In this document: piece by piece, positions 16,577 through 23,821 of the stretch
Layout: every line of letters starts with the position of its first letter
Position numbering within the stretch: the stretch's first letter is position 1
NCBI GenBank assembly: GCA_017558115.1
Contig: JAFYWG010000059.1
Location: 1-40,842, forward strand
Reading direction: 5' to 3'
Length of the DNA stretch: 40,842 nt
Source: Alistipes sp.
GTDB lineage: Bacteria > Bacteroidota > Bacteroidia > Bacteroidales > Rikenellaceae
Program-made: the position numbers and the translations under genes
The notes under the pieces: generated by a model
Told to the model about the DNA's origin: nothing
The model's input: only the letters and a program-made list of their open reading frames with translations
Database searches by the model: none

Positions 16577-17818
16577 TTATTTCAAATAGATAGATACCAA
16601 CATCTCCTCCTCGCCGAGCGCAACAGCCTGTGTCTGAAGCTCTCCTGCCTCGTTGTAGTAGCGTAGCTCATACTCGGTGTTCTTAGGTAGAAGCACTGAG
16701 AAGAAGTCGTTCATATCGCGGAGTTCGCCAGCTGTGAGGCCACCACCCATCTGCTCGGTGCCACGGAAGATGTCGACACCCATAGCCACGCGGTCCTCAG
16801 AGTGCTGGGTCTTGCCCTGCTCCTTATATCCCGCGATGCGGAGGAAGGTGTGTGTACCCGCCTCGAGATGACGTGTGTACTGGTCGTAGGCAAGATCGAT
16901 ATAGTGCTGTGTGACATTCTCAGCACCTACCCACTTTGGTAGATCCTCAACCGCAGCATCCTCACCCTCGTCGGCCCACACCATGGGGAACCAGTCGTTG
17001 CCACCAGCAAAGCGTGTAGCGTAGATAGCATAGTTGCGGTCCTCGCCATTTGCCTTAGCTGCATCGGCCATAAACCATAGGTGGTCGAGTTGCGAAGGGA
17101 AGTAGTACTCCGTTACGCGCCACTCGCCATCGAGCCACACCTCAGTCCAGCTGTGGTTACCACGGTTGTCGTGCCATGAGGCGGTACCAGCGAAGCGGGC
17201 AGGGATGCCCACAGCGCGATAAGCATCGACAAGTAAGATAGAGAGGCCTGTGCACGAAGCCATGCCCTGACGGATAGACTCGCTGGGGCTCTGGTTGGTC
17301 TTCTCGCGCTTAGTGTTGTAGTGCACGCCCGTGAGCGCGGGGATGTTGGCATTTACCGCGCAGATAGCGTCGTACATAGTCTCACATGTATCTACTGCGG
17401 GGGCAAACATCTCGTACATATCCTTACGCCATGAGTCGCGCACCTCGTCGACAACGGCATAGGGCAACACATCACACAAATAGACCTCCTCGGGCAACTC
17501 CTTAGCCCACGCATACTTGTTGCGTGCGATATTTGCGTAGGCTACATTCTCCTTCAAAAGCTCAAGGTCCATACCCTCGCGGTCGTGCTCAGGCATGTTT
17601 ACGATAAGGTATGCCATATCGCGCTGCTCCTCTGCTAGGGTCTCAGCCACGAGCTTGCGTAGCTCCTCACCACGCTCAGAGGCCTCTATTACAGCCTGAA
17701 GCGCCTCATCACTATCGGGGTTATAACTCTCCGCAGCCTCCTTCTCAGGCCAGTAGGTGATTGCAAGTGCCACAGCAACAGCCACAGCAAGCAAAATTAG
17801 AAAACCATTTCTCTTCAT
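16577..17818 (-). CDS. Transglutaminase-like protein, membrane-anchored or secreted
   Basis: 413 residues with an N-terminal hydrophobic segment (about 5-21, LILLAVAVAVALAITYW) serving as anchor or uncleaved signal. A transglutaminase-like core shows the Cys in MASCTGLS (C189), the His in NHSWTEVW (H222) and a candidate third residue D245 in FPSQLD. The C-terminal 130 residues include a short beta domain (LEAGTHTFLRIAGYKEQGK ...). Such bacterial domains are cysteine peptidases or amidases rather than cross-linking enzymes in many cases; the substrate is not visible. Its start overlaps the cutC stop by one base (TAATG), the last gene of a four-gene operon. Confidence 0.8.
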   Translation of the reverse strand: MKRNGFLILLAVAVAVALAITYWPEKEAAESYNPDSDEALQAVIEASERGEELRKLVAETLAEEQRDMAYLIVNMPEHDREGMDLELLKENVAYANIARNKYAWAKELPEEVYLCDVLPYAVVDEVRDSWRKDMYEMFAPAVDTCETMYDAICAVNANIPALTGVHYNTKREKTNQSPSESIRQGMASCTGLSILLVDAYRAVGIPARFAGTASWHDNRGNHSWTEVWLDGEWRVTEYYFPSQLDHLWFMADAAKANGEDRNYAIYATRFAGGNDWFPMVWADEGEDAAVEDLPKWVGAENVTQHYIDLAYDQYTRHLEAGTHTFLRIAGYKEQGKTQHSEDRVAMGVDIFRGTEQMGGGLTAGELRDMNDFFSVLLPKNTEYELRYYNEAGELQTQAVALGEEEMLVSIYLK

Positions 17819-18549
17819 TATTTTATAAGTTTTAGGATCGCGTTTACCTCATTCTCATCCACGGTGCGCAGAGCGTACTCATCCACCGCGTCGCTACCAC
17901 CCATCGAGATACGTGGGTTGCGATACTCCATAGCTCCCGCCACCATGCACTTAGCGCTAAAGTGTAGCGCGTCTACACCCACCGCAGCAAGCTGGGAAGC
18001 ATTTGCCGCTACCACACCACTACCCGCCATAATCTCTATGCGGCCCTGGGAAATCTCCACAGCACGACGAATATTCTCTATGCCGTCGATAGCCTTGTCG
18101 TAGCTACCAGAGGTGAGTATGCGGTTACAACCCGCCTCGATAACAGCCTCAACAGCAGCCTCATAGTCCGCAGTCATATCTATTGCGCGGTGGAAGGTTA
18201 TCTCCATGCCGTGGCTCGCCTCAACGAGCTGACGTGTGCGCTCAACATCTACCCTACCATCAGCCGTAAGGATGCCGAATACCACACCCGTAGCACCCGC
18301 CTCGCGCGCGTGGGCTACGTCGCGAAGCATGGTCTCGAACTCATCGTCCGAGTAGAGGAAATCGCCACCGCGAGGGCGTATCATGACGCTAACGTCGATA
18401 CCCTCGATGTTGGCAACACGCTCAATAGTCGCCATAGATGGTGTCACACCACCCTCTGCGGGTGATGCACACAACTCCACTCGGTCTACACCGAGGCGCT
18501 GAGCGATGCGACAAGCATCGACAGAGTAAGCACAAAGTTCAGTTTTCAT
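17818..18549 (-). CDS. cutC: CutC family protein (copper homeostasis TIM barrel)
   Basis: 243 residues from ATG 18549; an upstream TTG at 18561 adds four residues but the family starts at MKTELCAYS. Conserved CutC blocks are present: RVELCASPAEGGVTPS, VMIRPRGGDFLYSDDE, MEITFHRAID, NRILTSGSYDKA and IEIMAGSGV. CutC is a cytoplasmic TIM-barrel protein tied to copper tolerance in some bacteria; its chemistry is unsettled. Located 12 bases after the LuxR-type gene, and overlapping the transglutaminase gene. Confidence 0.9.
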   Translation of the reverse strand: MKTELCAYSVDACRIAQRLGVDRVELCASPAEGGVTPSMATIERVANIEGIDVSVMIRPRGGDFLYSDDEFETMLRDVAHAREAGATGVVFGILTADGRVDVERTRQLVEASHGMEITFHRAIDMTADYEAAVEAVIEAGCNRILTSGSYDKAIDGIENIRRAVEISQGRIEIMAGSGVVAANASQLAAVGVDALHFSAKCMVAGAMEYRNPRISMGGSDAVDEYALRTVDENEVNAILKLIK

Positions 18550-18561
18550 ATGTTTTATCAA

Positions 18562-19134
18562 TTAAAGTCGTTCACTATCAATGAATTTATTCAACACAGC
18601 ATATACCGTAAGACCCGCCACAGAGCGTATGCCCGTCTTGTGGACAATGTTCTTGCGGTGCGAGATTACGGTGTGGGGCGAGATGTTTAGCTCCGAGGCT
18701 ATCTCCTTGTTCGTTAGGCCACGCGCCACGAGCACCAATACGTCGCGCTCACGATCCGAGAGTTCGTGGCTCTCGGCATAGTTGTGCTCCGCGGGCATAT
18801 CTGCCGCCTCGATAACCATGCGGTGTAGCTCCTCCTCGGGCGTGTAGAGCGTGGCCACAGCGGCGAAGCGGCGCAATATCGAGGCCTCAACAATGGCACT
18901 CTGCATACCCACGATGGGCAGCGACTGCAACTCTGCAACACTCTCTATTTCACGCGCTAAGCATACTGCAGCAATAAGGAGGTCGACCTCCGTATTGCGC
19001 AGCAACGTCTGCAACTCTGCCACCGTTGCCACAGCACCCGCCACGCGCAGGTTAGGGTTATGACTCACTATTGCCGCTACGCCCTCCAAGATTATGGGCG
19101 AAGGCTCTACTATGGCTATCGATATTCGCTTCAT
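18562..19134 (-). CDS. LuxR/NarL-type transcription regulator with degenerate receiver
   Basis: 190 residues. The C-terminal HTH (about 124-190) is a standard LuxR type: LSDRERDVLVLVARGLTNKE, then IASELNISPHTVISHRKNIV. The N-terminal part keeps a receiver-like alternation, but the acidic pair near the start is EP (E10, P11) and the phosphorylation Asp, expected at about position 56 in DLLIAAV, is Ala. It is also about 20-30 residues shorter than NarL. So phosphorylation control is unlikely; control may come from the hemerythrin-like protein encoded 2 bases upstream. Second gene of the operon. Confidence 0.82.
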   Translation of the reverse strand: MKRISIAIVEPSPIILEGVAAIVSHNPNLRVAGAVATVAELQTLLRNTEVDLLIAAVCLAREIESVAELQSLPIVGMQSAIVEASILRRFAAVATLYTPEEELHRMVIEAADMPAEHNYAESHELSDRERDVLVLVARGLTNKEIASELNISPHTVISHRKNIVHKTGIRSVAGLTVYAVLNKFIDSERL

Positions 19135-19136
19135 GT

Positions 19137-19835
19137 CTATCGGCGTTTAAGGTACATCTCTACAAGGGGGCGCAACAGATAGGTCTCGATGTTGCTGTGG
19201 CGGCGTAGGTCGTCGCGCAACTCGTAGACATCGTGAAGCATATCGCAGCGCAAGGCTGTGGGTGCCGACTCTGGGAGGCTCTTTACGATGAGCGAGGCTA
19301 TATCGTTCGAGCGGTCGTCGATGTCGGCATGGGGCATGTCGAAGAGCGAGAAGTTAGCATCGCGCTCGCCACCACGCTCCATGAGGGTGAATATCTCACG
19401 CTCCTCCTCCTCGAAGTGACTCTTAATGTAGTGCGCGTAGTCCTCATAGAAGCGGCGCAATACGCGCTCCGAGAGCTCATCGCAATGCGAGAGCACCTCC
19501 TCCAAGTGGCGCGCCGTGTGTGGGAGCATGCGCTCGGCATAGTAGCGGTGCGAGGCACGTAGGTATGCTATAACCTCGGGGAGCATATCCTCGGTCATCT
19601 CCTCCTGAGCGGGACGGTAGTGCGCATCTATGTGCATGGCACAGAGCATTATAAAGAGCTTGGTGTTGTAGCCATCGCGACGACACATCTCGTCGATAGA
19701 TATATCTCCGAAGGGGAGATGGATGTTTAGACGCGAGAATAGGGATAGCAGGATGGGGGCTGCATCAATGAGTTCGTATATCTTCATCTCGGGCGATAGC
19801 GCTACCGAGCCCATCACATTATTCGCTTTTGTCAT
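19137..19835 (-). CDS. Hemerythrin-domain protein, RIC/ScdA-like
   Basis: 232 residues. Helical domain with the His/Glu pattern of non-heme di-iron hemerythrin proteins: YLRASHRYY (H96), PHTARH (H106, H110), YIKSHFEEEE (H140, E144), and H201 and H213 further on. The N-terminal 55 residues resemble the DUF542 segment of ScdA/YtfE iron-sulfur repair proteins (YELIDAAPILLSLFSRLNI ... DEMC), but the paired cysteines are replaced (IHLPFGD). RIC proteins respond to nitric oxide and oxidative damage to iron centres. Lead gene of an operon with the regulator, cutC and transglutaminase genes; exact role (sensor or repair) is inference. Confidence 0.8.
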   Translation of the reverse strand: MTKANNVMGSVALSPEMKIYELIDAAPILLSLFSRLNIHLPFGDISIDEMCRRDGYNTKLFIMLCAMHIDAHYRPAQEEMTEDMLPEVIAYLRASHRYYAERMLPHTARHLEEVLSHCDELSERVLRRFYEDYAHYIKSHFEEEEREIFTLMERGGERDANFSLFDMPHADIDDRSNDIASLIVKSLPESAPTALRCDMLHDVYELRDDLRRHSNIETYLLRPLVEMYLKRR

Positions 19836-19886
19836 TATGTATCAGCGTGTTATTTAAGTCTGTTACTTATATGTTTATTATACATG

Positions 19887-19917
19887 CAAATATAGCGAAA
19901 AATTTTTGATTAGCAAA
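19887..19917 (-). promoter_or_regulatory. Promoter of the hemerythrin-luxR-cutC-transglutaminase operon
   Basis: On the minus strand TTTG (19917-19914), 19-base spacer, TATATTTG (19894-19887): a full match to the Bacteroidetes consensus, about 50 bases before the start codon. Confidence 0.8.
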
Positions 19918-19965
19918 ATAGCTACAATGGGGGATATTGATTTTACAAAATACCAATATTTTGCG

Positions 19966-19997
19966 ATTGTAGGTTTTGACACAATGCTCCATCTTTG
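19966..19997 (+). promoter_or_regulatory. Candidate promoter of a small RNA
   Basis: ATTG (19966-19969), 20-base spacer, CATCTTTG (19990-19997). One mismatch in each box. It points at the hairpin-rich stretch that ends in a terminator at 20120-20151. Confidence 0.4.
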
Positions 19998-20003
19998 CAC
20001 TGT

Positions 20004-20151
20004 GGAAAATCGCCTAAAATAGATGGGCTTGATGGCACAGCAGAGGGCTGTGCGCCACACGTATAATAGAGATAAATCTTTTTAGTTTTTTATTGGGTGT
20101 TGCTCCCTCTGGAGCGAAGGAGACCGTCCTTGAAGGATGGTCTCTCTTTTT
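20004..20151 (+). ncRNA. Candidate small RNA, about 150 nt
   Basis: Between a promoter-like pair and a strong terminator lie three hairpins: TGGCACAGC (20033-20041) with GCTGTGCGCCA (20047-20057), TTGCTCC (about 20100-20106) with GGAGCGA, and the terminator stem 20120-20144. The region has no long ORF; a 20-codon frame (20023-20085, MGLMAQQRAVRHTYN...) could be chance or a short leader peptide. It does not show the SRP RNA GGAA-loop signature, and I cannot match it to 6S RNA by eye. Confidence 0.4.
20120..20151 (+). terminator. Strong intrinsic terminator of the sRNA candidate
   Basis: Eleven-pair stem GAGACCGTCCT / AGGATGGTCTC (20120-20144, one G-T pair) followed by TCTTTTTGTG. No protein gene on the plus strand ends just upstream, which is the main argument for a non-coding transcript. 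Confidence 0.8.
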
Positions 20152-20218
20152 GTGTAAAAAAAGTGAATATATGTAGTTTACAGCATTTAAGTAATTGAGC
20201 GAATTGAGCGATTAGCAA

Positions 20219-20254
20219 ATAAAAAATCCTGAGGACAGTACAGCCTCAGGAATT
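20219..20254 (-). terminator. Terminator of the DUF3467 gene
   Basis: AATCCTGAGG (20225-20234) pairs with CCTCAGGAATT (20244-20254). On the minus strand the stem is followed by ATTTTTTATTTG. It lies about 40 bases after the DUF3467 stop. Confidence 0.8.
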
Positions 20255-20296
20255 TTTATTTGGATGTGCTGCAGCAAAGCAGCTTAATGCAACAAA

Positions 20297-20596
20297 TTAA
20301 GCGTTGCCCTTGTGACCAAAGGGATCCACCACCTTAGTGGGGATGTTGATCTTGCCTACGTTGCTCTCATAGCGGTTGATGTTCTCCTGTAGTGAAAGCA
20401 AAAGACGCTTAGCGTGCTCGGGAGTAAGGACGATGCGGCTCTTTACACGTGCCTTAGGAAGACCTGGGAGCATTGTTGCGAAGTCTACAATGAACTCCGA
20501 TGTTGAGTGTGCGATAATTGCGAGGTTGCAGTAGTTACCCTGTGCGACCTGCTCGTCGAGCTGTATCTCGATACCTGGCTTGTTATTCTCGTTCAT
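20297..20596 (-). CDS. DUF3467 family protein
   Basis: 99 residues from ATG 20596 (MNENNKPGIEIQLDEQVAQG). The open frame reaches 20677, but the family begins at this Met and a promoter lies between. The core NLAIIAHSTSEFIVDFATML, then GLPKARVKSRIVLTPEHAKR, matches DUF3467, a small conserved cytoplasmic protein of Bacteroidetes and others with no assigned function. Monocistronic, with promoter at 20631-20662 and terminator at 20219-20254. Confidence 0.9.
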   Translation of the reverse strand: MNENNKPGIEIQLDEQVAQGNYCNLAIIAHSTSEFIVDFATMLPGLPKARVKSRIVLTPEHAKRLLLSLQENINRYESNVGKINIPTKVVDPFGHKGNA

Positions 20597-20630
20597 AGTT
20601 CTATTATTTTTAGATATTTCATTAACAGCC

Positions 20631-20662
20631 CAAAGGTACAAAATATTTTGGGAAACCCCAAA
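20631..20662 (-). promoter_or_regulatory. Promoter of the DUF3467 gene
   Basis: Minus strand TTTG (20662-20659), 20-base spacer, TACCTTTG (20638-20631), about 35 bases before ATG 20596. Full consensus in both boxes. Confidence 0.8.
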
Positions 20663-20765
20663 TTCTCGCTCCAACAAGCGCCATCTTGGCTATTTTCTTG
20701 AACTTTTGGTGGGAGTTTTGCTTAATTTATTAAGTATTATTGCGGGGATATTTGCTAAAAAGTTG

Positions 20766-20773
20766 TATCTTTG
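20766..20773 (+). promoter_or_regulatory. -7 box ahead of the LysE-family gene
   Basis: TATCTTTG fits TAnnTTTG and is followed by CA as in other promoters here. The nearest -33-like ATTG (20739-20742) is 23 bases away, so the pair is imperfect. Confidence 0.5.
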
Positions 20774-20832
20774 CACCGATATGTTGGCCTGTCGTAGCGC
20801 AGTGCCGACGAGCACTAAAATGGGCGAGAAAT

Positions 20833-21696
20833 ATGATTGTAGATGGCATAAAGATACTCATAGATGGTCTCTTGGTAGGCCTCGCATCCTCAGTTACAGT
20901 AGGTCCAGTTGCCGTATTGTGCATACAGCGCACCCTTAGCAGGGGTTACATCTCGGGACTCTTCTCGGGTTTTGGCGTGGCCAGTGCCGACACGCTGATG
21001 GCGATATTGGCATTCACGCTCTATGCACTTCTTAAGGATTACATAGATGCGTACAACAACATTATTATGTCGTGCGGCGGCATCTTTGTCATTGTCGTCG
21101 GTATCTTCATCTTCTTCAAAAACCCTGTGCCTCAGGTGCGTAAGAACCGCACAGGCAAGAATGCCCTATGGCAGGACTTCGCCTCAATGGTTGGCTTCAC
21201 GCTTGCCAACTTCGCAATTATCATTCCCTATATCCTCGCCTTCTTCACGATGTTCAATGTCGACCTCTCGAATGGCAACAACGCGATAGAGCCTAAGGTT
21301 GAGAGCGTTGCACAGATTAGCAACGAGGACCACTTGAGCGATGCTGATTTAGTGAGCCACAGCGACGAGTTCATGGCAAAGGATCAGCACGGCATCATCG
21401 CAAAGCATAAGGAGCTAAAAGAGGCGGAGGCTAAGCAGCGCGCCGAGGAGGCAGCAAACACAGCAAATGCGACACCCGAGAGTGAGTATAAGATACCACG
21501 CTTTATTCGCACGCTTCTGGTCTTGGTCGGCTTCTTGGTGGGAGCCATGCTCTGGTGGGGAGGTCTCACCTCGCTTATCAACCTCTTCCGTCGCGACTTT
21601 AAGCCCCGACACCTCATCATGATAAACCGCATTGCGGGCATCATCATCGCAGCTTTGGGTATATACACCATTGTTTCGGTCATCATCACCCTATAA
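20833..21696 (+). CDS. LysE-family transporter with a long charged loop
   Basis: 287 residues from ATG 20833 (MIVDGIKILIDGLLVGLASS); the longer frame from 20740 crosses the promoter and is not used. LysE/RhtB features: the N-terminal SVTVGPVAVLCIQRTLSRG, FSGFGVASADTLMAILAF, and about six membrane helices. Residues about 145-218 form a charged, Ala/Glu/Lys-rich insert (AKHKELKEAEAKQRAEEAAN) likely to be a cytoplasmic coiled coil, making the protein roughly 60-80 residues longer than usual LysE exporters. Substrate (amino acid or other) unknown. It is 6 bases upstream of cmk. Confidence 0.78.
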   Translation: MIVDGIKILIDGLLVGLASSVTVGPVAVLCIQRTLSRGYISGLFSGFGVASADTLMAILAFTLYALLKDYIDAYNNIIMSCGGIFVIVVGIFIFFKNPVPQVRKNRTGKNALWQDFASMVGFTLANFAIIIPYILAFFTMFNVDLSNGNNAIEPKVESVAQISNEDHLSDADLVSHSDEFMAKDQHGIIAKHKELKEAEAKQRAEEAANTANATPESEYKIPRFIRTLLVLVGFLVGAMLWWGGLTSLINLFRRDFKPRHLIMINRIAGIIIAALGIYTIVSVIITL

Positions 21697-21702
21697 CAGA
21701 AT

Positions 21703-22401
21703 ATGAGTAATACACACAAGATAATTATTGCCATCGACGGTCACTCGTCGTGCGGCAAGAGCACCTTTGCCAAGGCCATTGCAGCGCGCCTCGGCTACAT
21801 CTTCATCGACACTGGCGCCATGTATCGCGCCGTTACGCTCTACGCCTTGGAGCATGGCGCAATACCCTCGGGCATAGCCAACGAGGAGCTTATCGAGGAG
21901 ATGCTCAAAGATATAAACATCGACTTTAGATTCAACCCCGCACGTGGCGCCAGCGATATCTACGTTAATGGTGACCTCGTGGAGAGTAAGATACGCACCA
22001 TCGAGGTTAGCAACTGCGTGAGCGCCGTGAGCTCTATTGGCGCTGTGCGCCAGAAGCTCGTGGCTATGCAGCAGGAGATGGGCCGCAAAAAGGGCGTGGT
22101 TATGGATGGCCGCGACATCGGCACCGTGGTCTTCCCCGAGGCTGAGCTTAAGATATATATGACTGCCGACCCCATGGTACGTGCCGAGCGCCGCTTCAAG
22201 GAGCTTGCAGCTAAGGGCGACAGCGTAACCCTACAGGAGGTGTACGAGAATGTCGTATCGCGCGACAAGGCCGATATGACACGTGCCATTTCACCCCTAC
22301 GTAAGGCCGAGGATGCCGTCGTTTTGGACAACTCACATATGACCGTCGAGGAGCAGATGGCATGGTTCGACAGAGAGTTTGAGCGCGTCACAACACTATA
22401 A
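21703..22401 (+). CDS. cmk: Cytidylate kinase
   Basis: 232 residues. P-loop GHSSCGKST near residues 13-21, FIDTGAMYRAVTLYALEHG, the CMP-binding insert, VVMDGRDIGTVVFPEAELKI and the lid with RAERRFKEL and SRDKADMTRAISPLRKAEDAV. It phosphorylates CMP and dCMP. Lies 6 bases after the LysE-type gene and 11 bases before ispH, an order seen in other Bacteroidales. Confidence 0.96.
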   Translation: MSNTHKIIIAIDGHSSCGKSTFAKAIAARLGYIFIDTGAMYRAVTLYALEHGAIPSGIANEELIEEMLKDINIDFRFNPARGASDIYVNGDLVESKIRTIEVSNCVSAVSSIGAVRQKLVAMQQEMGRKKGVVMDGRDIGTVVFPEAELKIYMTADPMVRAERRFKELAAKGDSVTLQEVYENVVSRDKADMTRAISPLRKAEDAVVLDNSHMTVEEQMAWFDREFERVTTL

Positions 22402-22412
22402 CACAGAACGTT

Positions 22413-23273
22413 ATGGAGGTTATCATTGACGACAACTCGGGCTTTTGCTTCGGCGTAGTAAGGGCCATTGGCGAGGCTGAGAGCGCCCTGGAGCGTGTTG
22501 GCGACGTCTACTCGTTGGGAGACATCGTGCACAATCGCGTGGAGGTGCAACGCCTCGAGCAGCGTGGTCTACACACCGTGTCGCACGAGGATATGAGTCA
22601 GTTGGGCGGCCGCACACTTCTCATCCGCGCACATGGAGAACCTCCCCGCACCTACCGCATGGCCGAGGAGCTGGGCATCACGATTATTGACGCCACATGC
22701 CCCGTTGTGGCACGCCTACAGCGCCGCTTACGTGAGGCCTACGACAAGATGCAGGAGGTGGGCGGCAGCGTAGTACTACTGGGTAAGCGCGGACACGCTG
22801 AGGTTATCGGACTCACGGGCCAGGCTGACGACGATGTAGTAGTCATCGAGGGTGAGAAGGATCTCGAAAATGTAGACTTCACACGCCCCATATACTTTCT
22901 CTCGCAGACCACACAGAGCATTGCTCTGTTCAACCACCTTGCCGACATCATCAAGATGCGTGCTGGCGAGGCAATTGTCACCATCGACGACACCATCTGC
23001 CGACGTGTAGCGGGTCGCGAGGCACTCTTGAGCGACTTCTCGCGTAGCGTGGATGTGGTAATCTTTGTCTCGGGACGTAAATCTTCGAATGGAAGAGTGC
23101 TCTACGAGGTGTGTCGCAGTGCCAACCCCCGCAGCTATAACGTGGAGGAGAGTGTCGAGATAGAGTTGTCGTGGTTCGAGGGTGCCGAGCGCGTGGGAAT
23201 ATGTGGTGCAACCTCAACACCCCGCTGGCTTATGGAGGATGTTGCAGAGTGGATTAAGAGCGCAAACCTATAA
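22413..23273 (+). CDS. ispH: 4-hydroxy-3-methylbut-2-enyl diphosphate reductase
   Basis: 286 residues. The three cluster cysteines are at C12 (SGFCFGVVRAI), C96 (DATCPVV) and C196 (DDTICRRVAGREAL), and LIRAHGEPP and the C-terminal GICGATSTPRWLMEDV are present. Last step of the MEP isoprenoid pathway, iron-sulfur dependent, giving IPP and DMAPP. ATG at 22413; probably co-transcribed with cmk. Confidence 0.96.
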   Translation: MEVIIDDNSGFCFGVVRAIGEAESALERVGDVYSLGDIVHNRVEVQRLEQRGLHTVSHEDMSQLGGRTLLIRAHGEPPRTYRMAEELGITIIDATCPVVARLQRRLREAYDKMQEVGGSVVLLGKRGHAEVIGLTGQADDDVVVIEGEKDLENVDFTRPIYFLSQTTQSIALFNHLADIIKMRAGEAIVTIDDTICRRVAGREALLSDFSRSVDVVIFVSGRKSSNGRVLYEVCRSANPRSYNVEESVEIELSWFEGAERVGICGATSTPRWLMEDVAEWIKSANL

Positions 23274-23288
23274 CAAAAACTTATCATT

Positions 23289-23786
23289 ATGAAATACCTT
23301 ATTCGTTCAGTAAAATATTTGATTCTCTTATGCGTTTTGTACGTAGCATTGGAGTGGATTATGCTATCCTTCTTCCCCGAGCCTGAGATAGCAGGCATGA
23401 GCCTCGAGGAGGTGCTTAAGTTACGCTATCAGGGCGAACGTGGCATGCTTCTTATCGCCGCCTTTGTGGGCCTGGCAGCCTTCTACCCCCTCTTCGGCTT
23501 TATGAAGATGCGCGTAGATAGTTGCATCTACACTCGCGATGCCGTACGCCTCGATAACGCCATGCACACCTTTGGTTTTAAGCTCAAGGAGGATCGTGGC
23601 AACGTCAAGATATATGGCGCGGAGAGCATGTTGCGCCGCATGTTCCTTATGTTCGAGGATGAGATCGAGGTACATATCTTCGCCAGTGGCATCGAGATGC
23701 GTGGCTTGCGCCGCAGCGTGGCACGTGTAGGCTATCAGCTTAGCGCCTACATCCACAATAGCCGCTTCGAGCAGGAGAATAAATAA
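23289..23786 (+). CDS. Small membrane protein of unknown function
   Basis: 165 residues with two predicted membrane helices (about 8-28, YLILLCVLYVALEWIMLSFF, and about 52-71, MLLIAAFVGLAAFYPLFGFM) and a basic, soluble C-terminal part of about 90 residues (KMRVDSCIYTRDAVRLDNAM onwards) that probably lies in the cytoplasm. I do not recognise a named family. It starts 15 bases after ispH and ends 35 bases before the S41 peptidase, so it belongs to the same transcript. Confidence 0.75.
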   Translation: MKYLIRSVKYLILLCVLYVALEWIMLSFFPEPEIAGMSLEEVLKLRYQGERGMLLIAAFVGLAAFYPLFGFMKMRVDSCIYTRDAVRLDNAMHTFGFKLKEDRGNVKIYGAESMLRRMFLMFEDEIEVHIFASGIEMRGLRRSVARVGYQLSAYIHNSRFEQENK

Positions 23787-23821
23787 TCCTCTAAGTAGAA
23801 CGTAGAACTGTGAAGCATAGA

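Larger units (their letters stand above)
19836..20296. other. Intergenic stretch with divergent promoters, sRNA candidate and terminators
   Basis: 461 bases without a confident protein gene. From left to right it holds the minus-strand promoter of the hemerythrin operon, a plus-strand promoter-like pair, three consecutive hairpins ending in a strong plus-strand terminator (candidate small RNA), an AT-rich gap, and the minus-strand terminator of the DUF3467 gene. A 20-codon ORF (20023-20085) lies inside the candidate RNA. Confidence 0.6.

Noticed and set aside
18550-18561. TTG start for cutC
   Set aside because: CutC proteins begin at the MKxxLE-type Met, here ATG 18549, and the TTG would abut the previous stop.
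20004-20151. Identification of the small RNA as 6S or SRP RNA
   Set aside because: No long rod with central bubble is evident and the SRP GGAA-loop signature is missing; left as unassigned.
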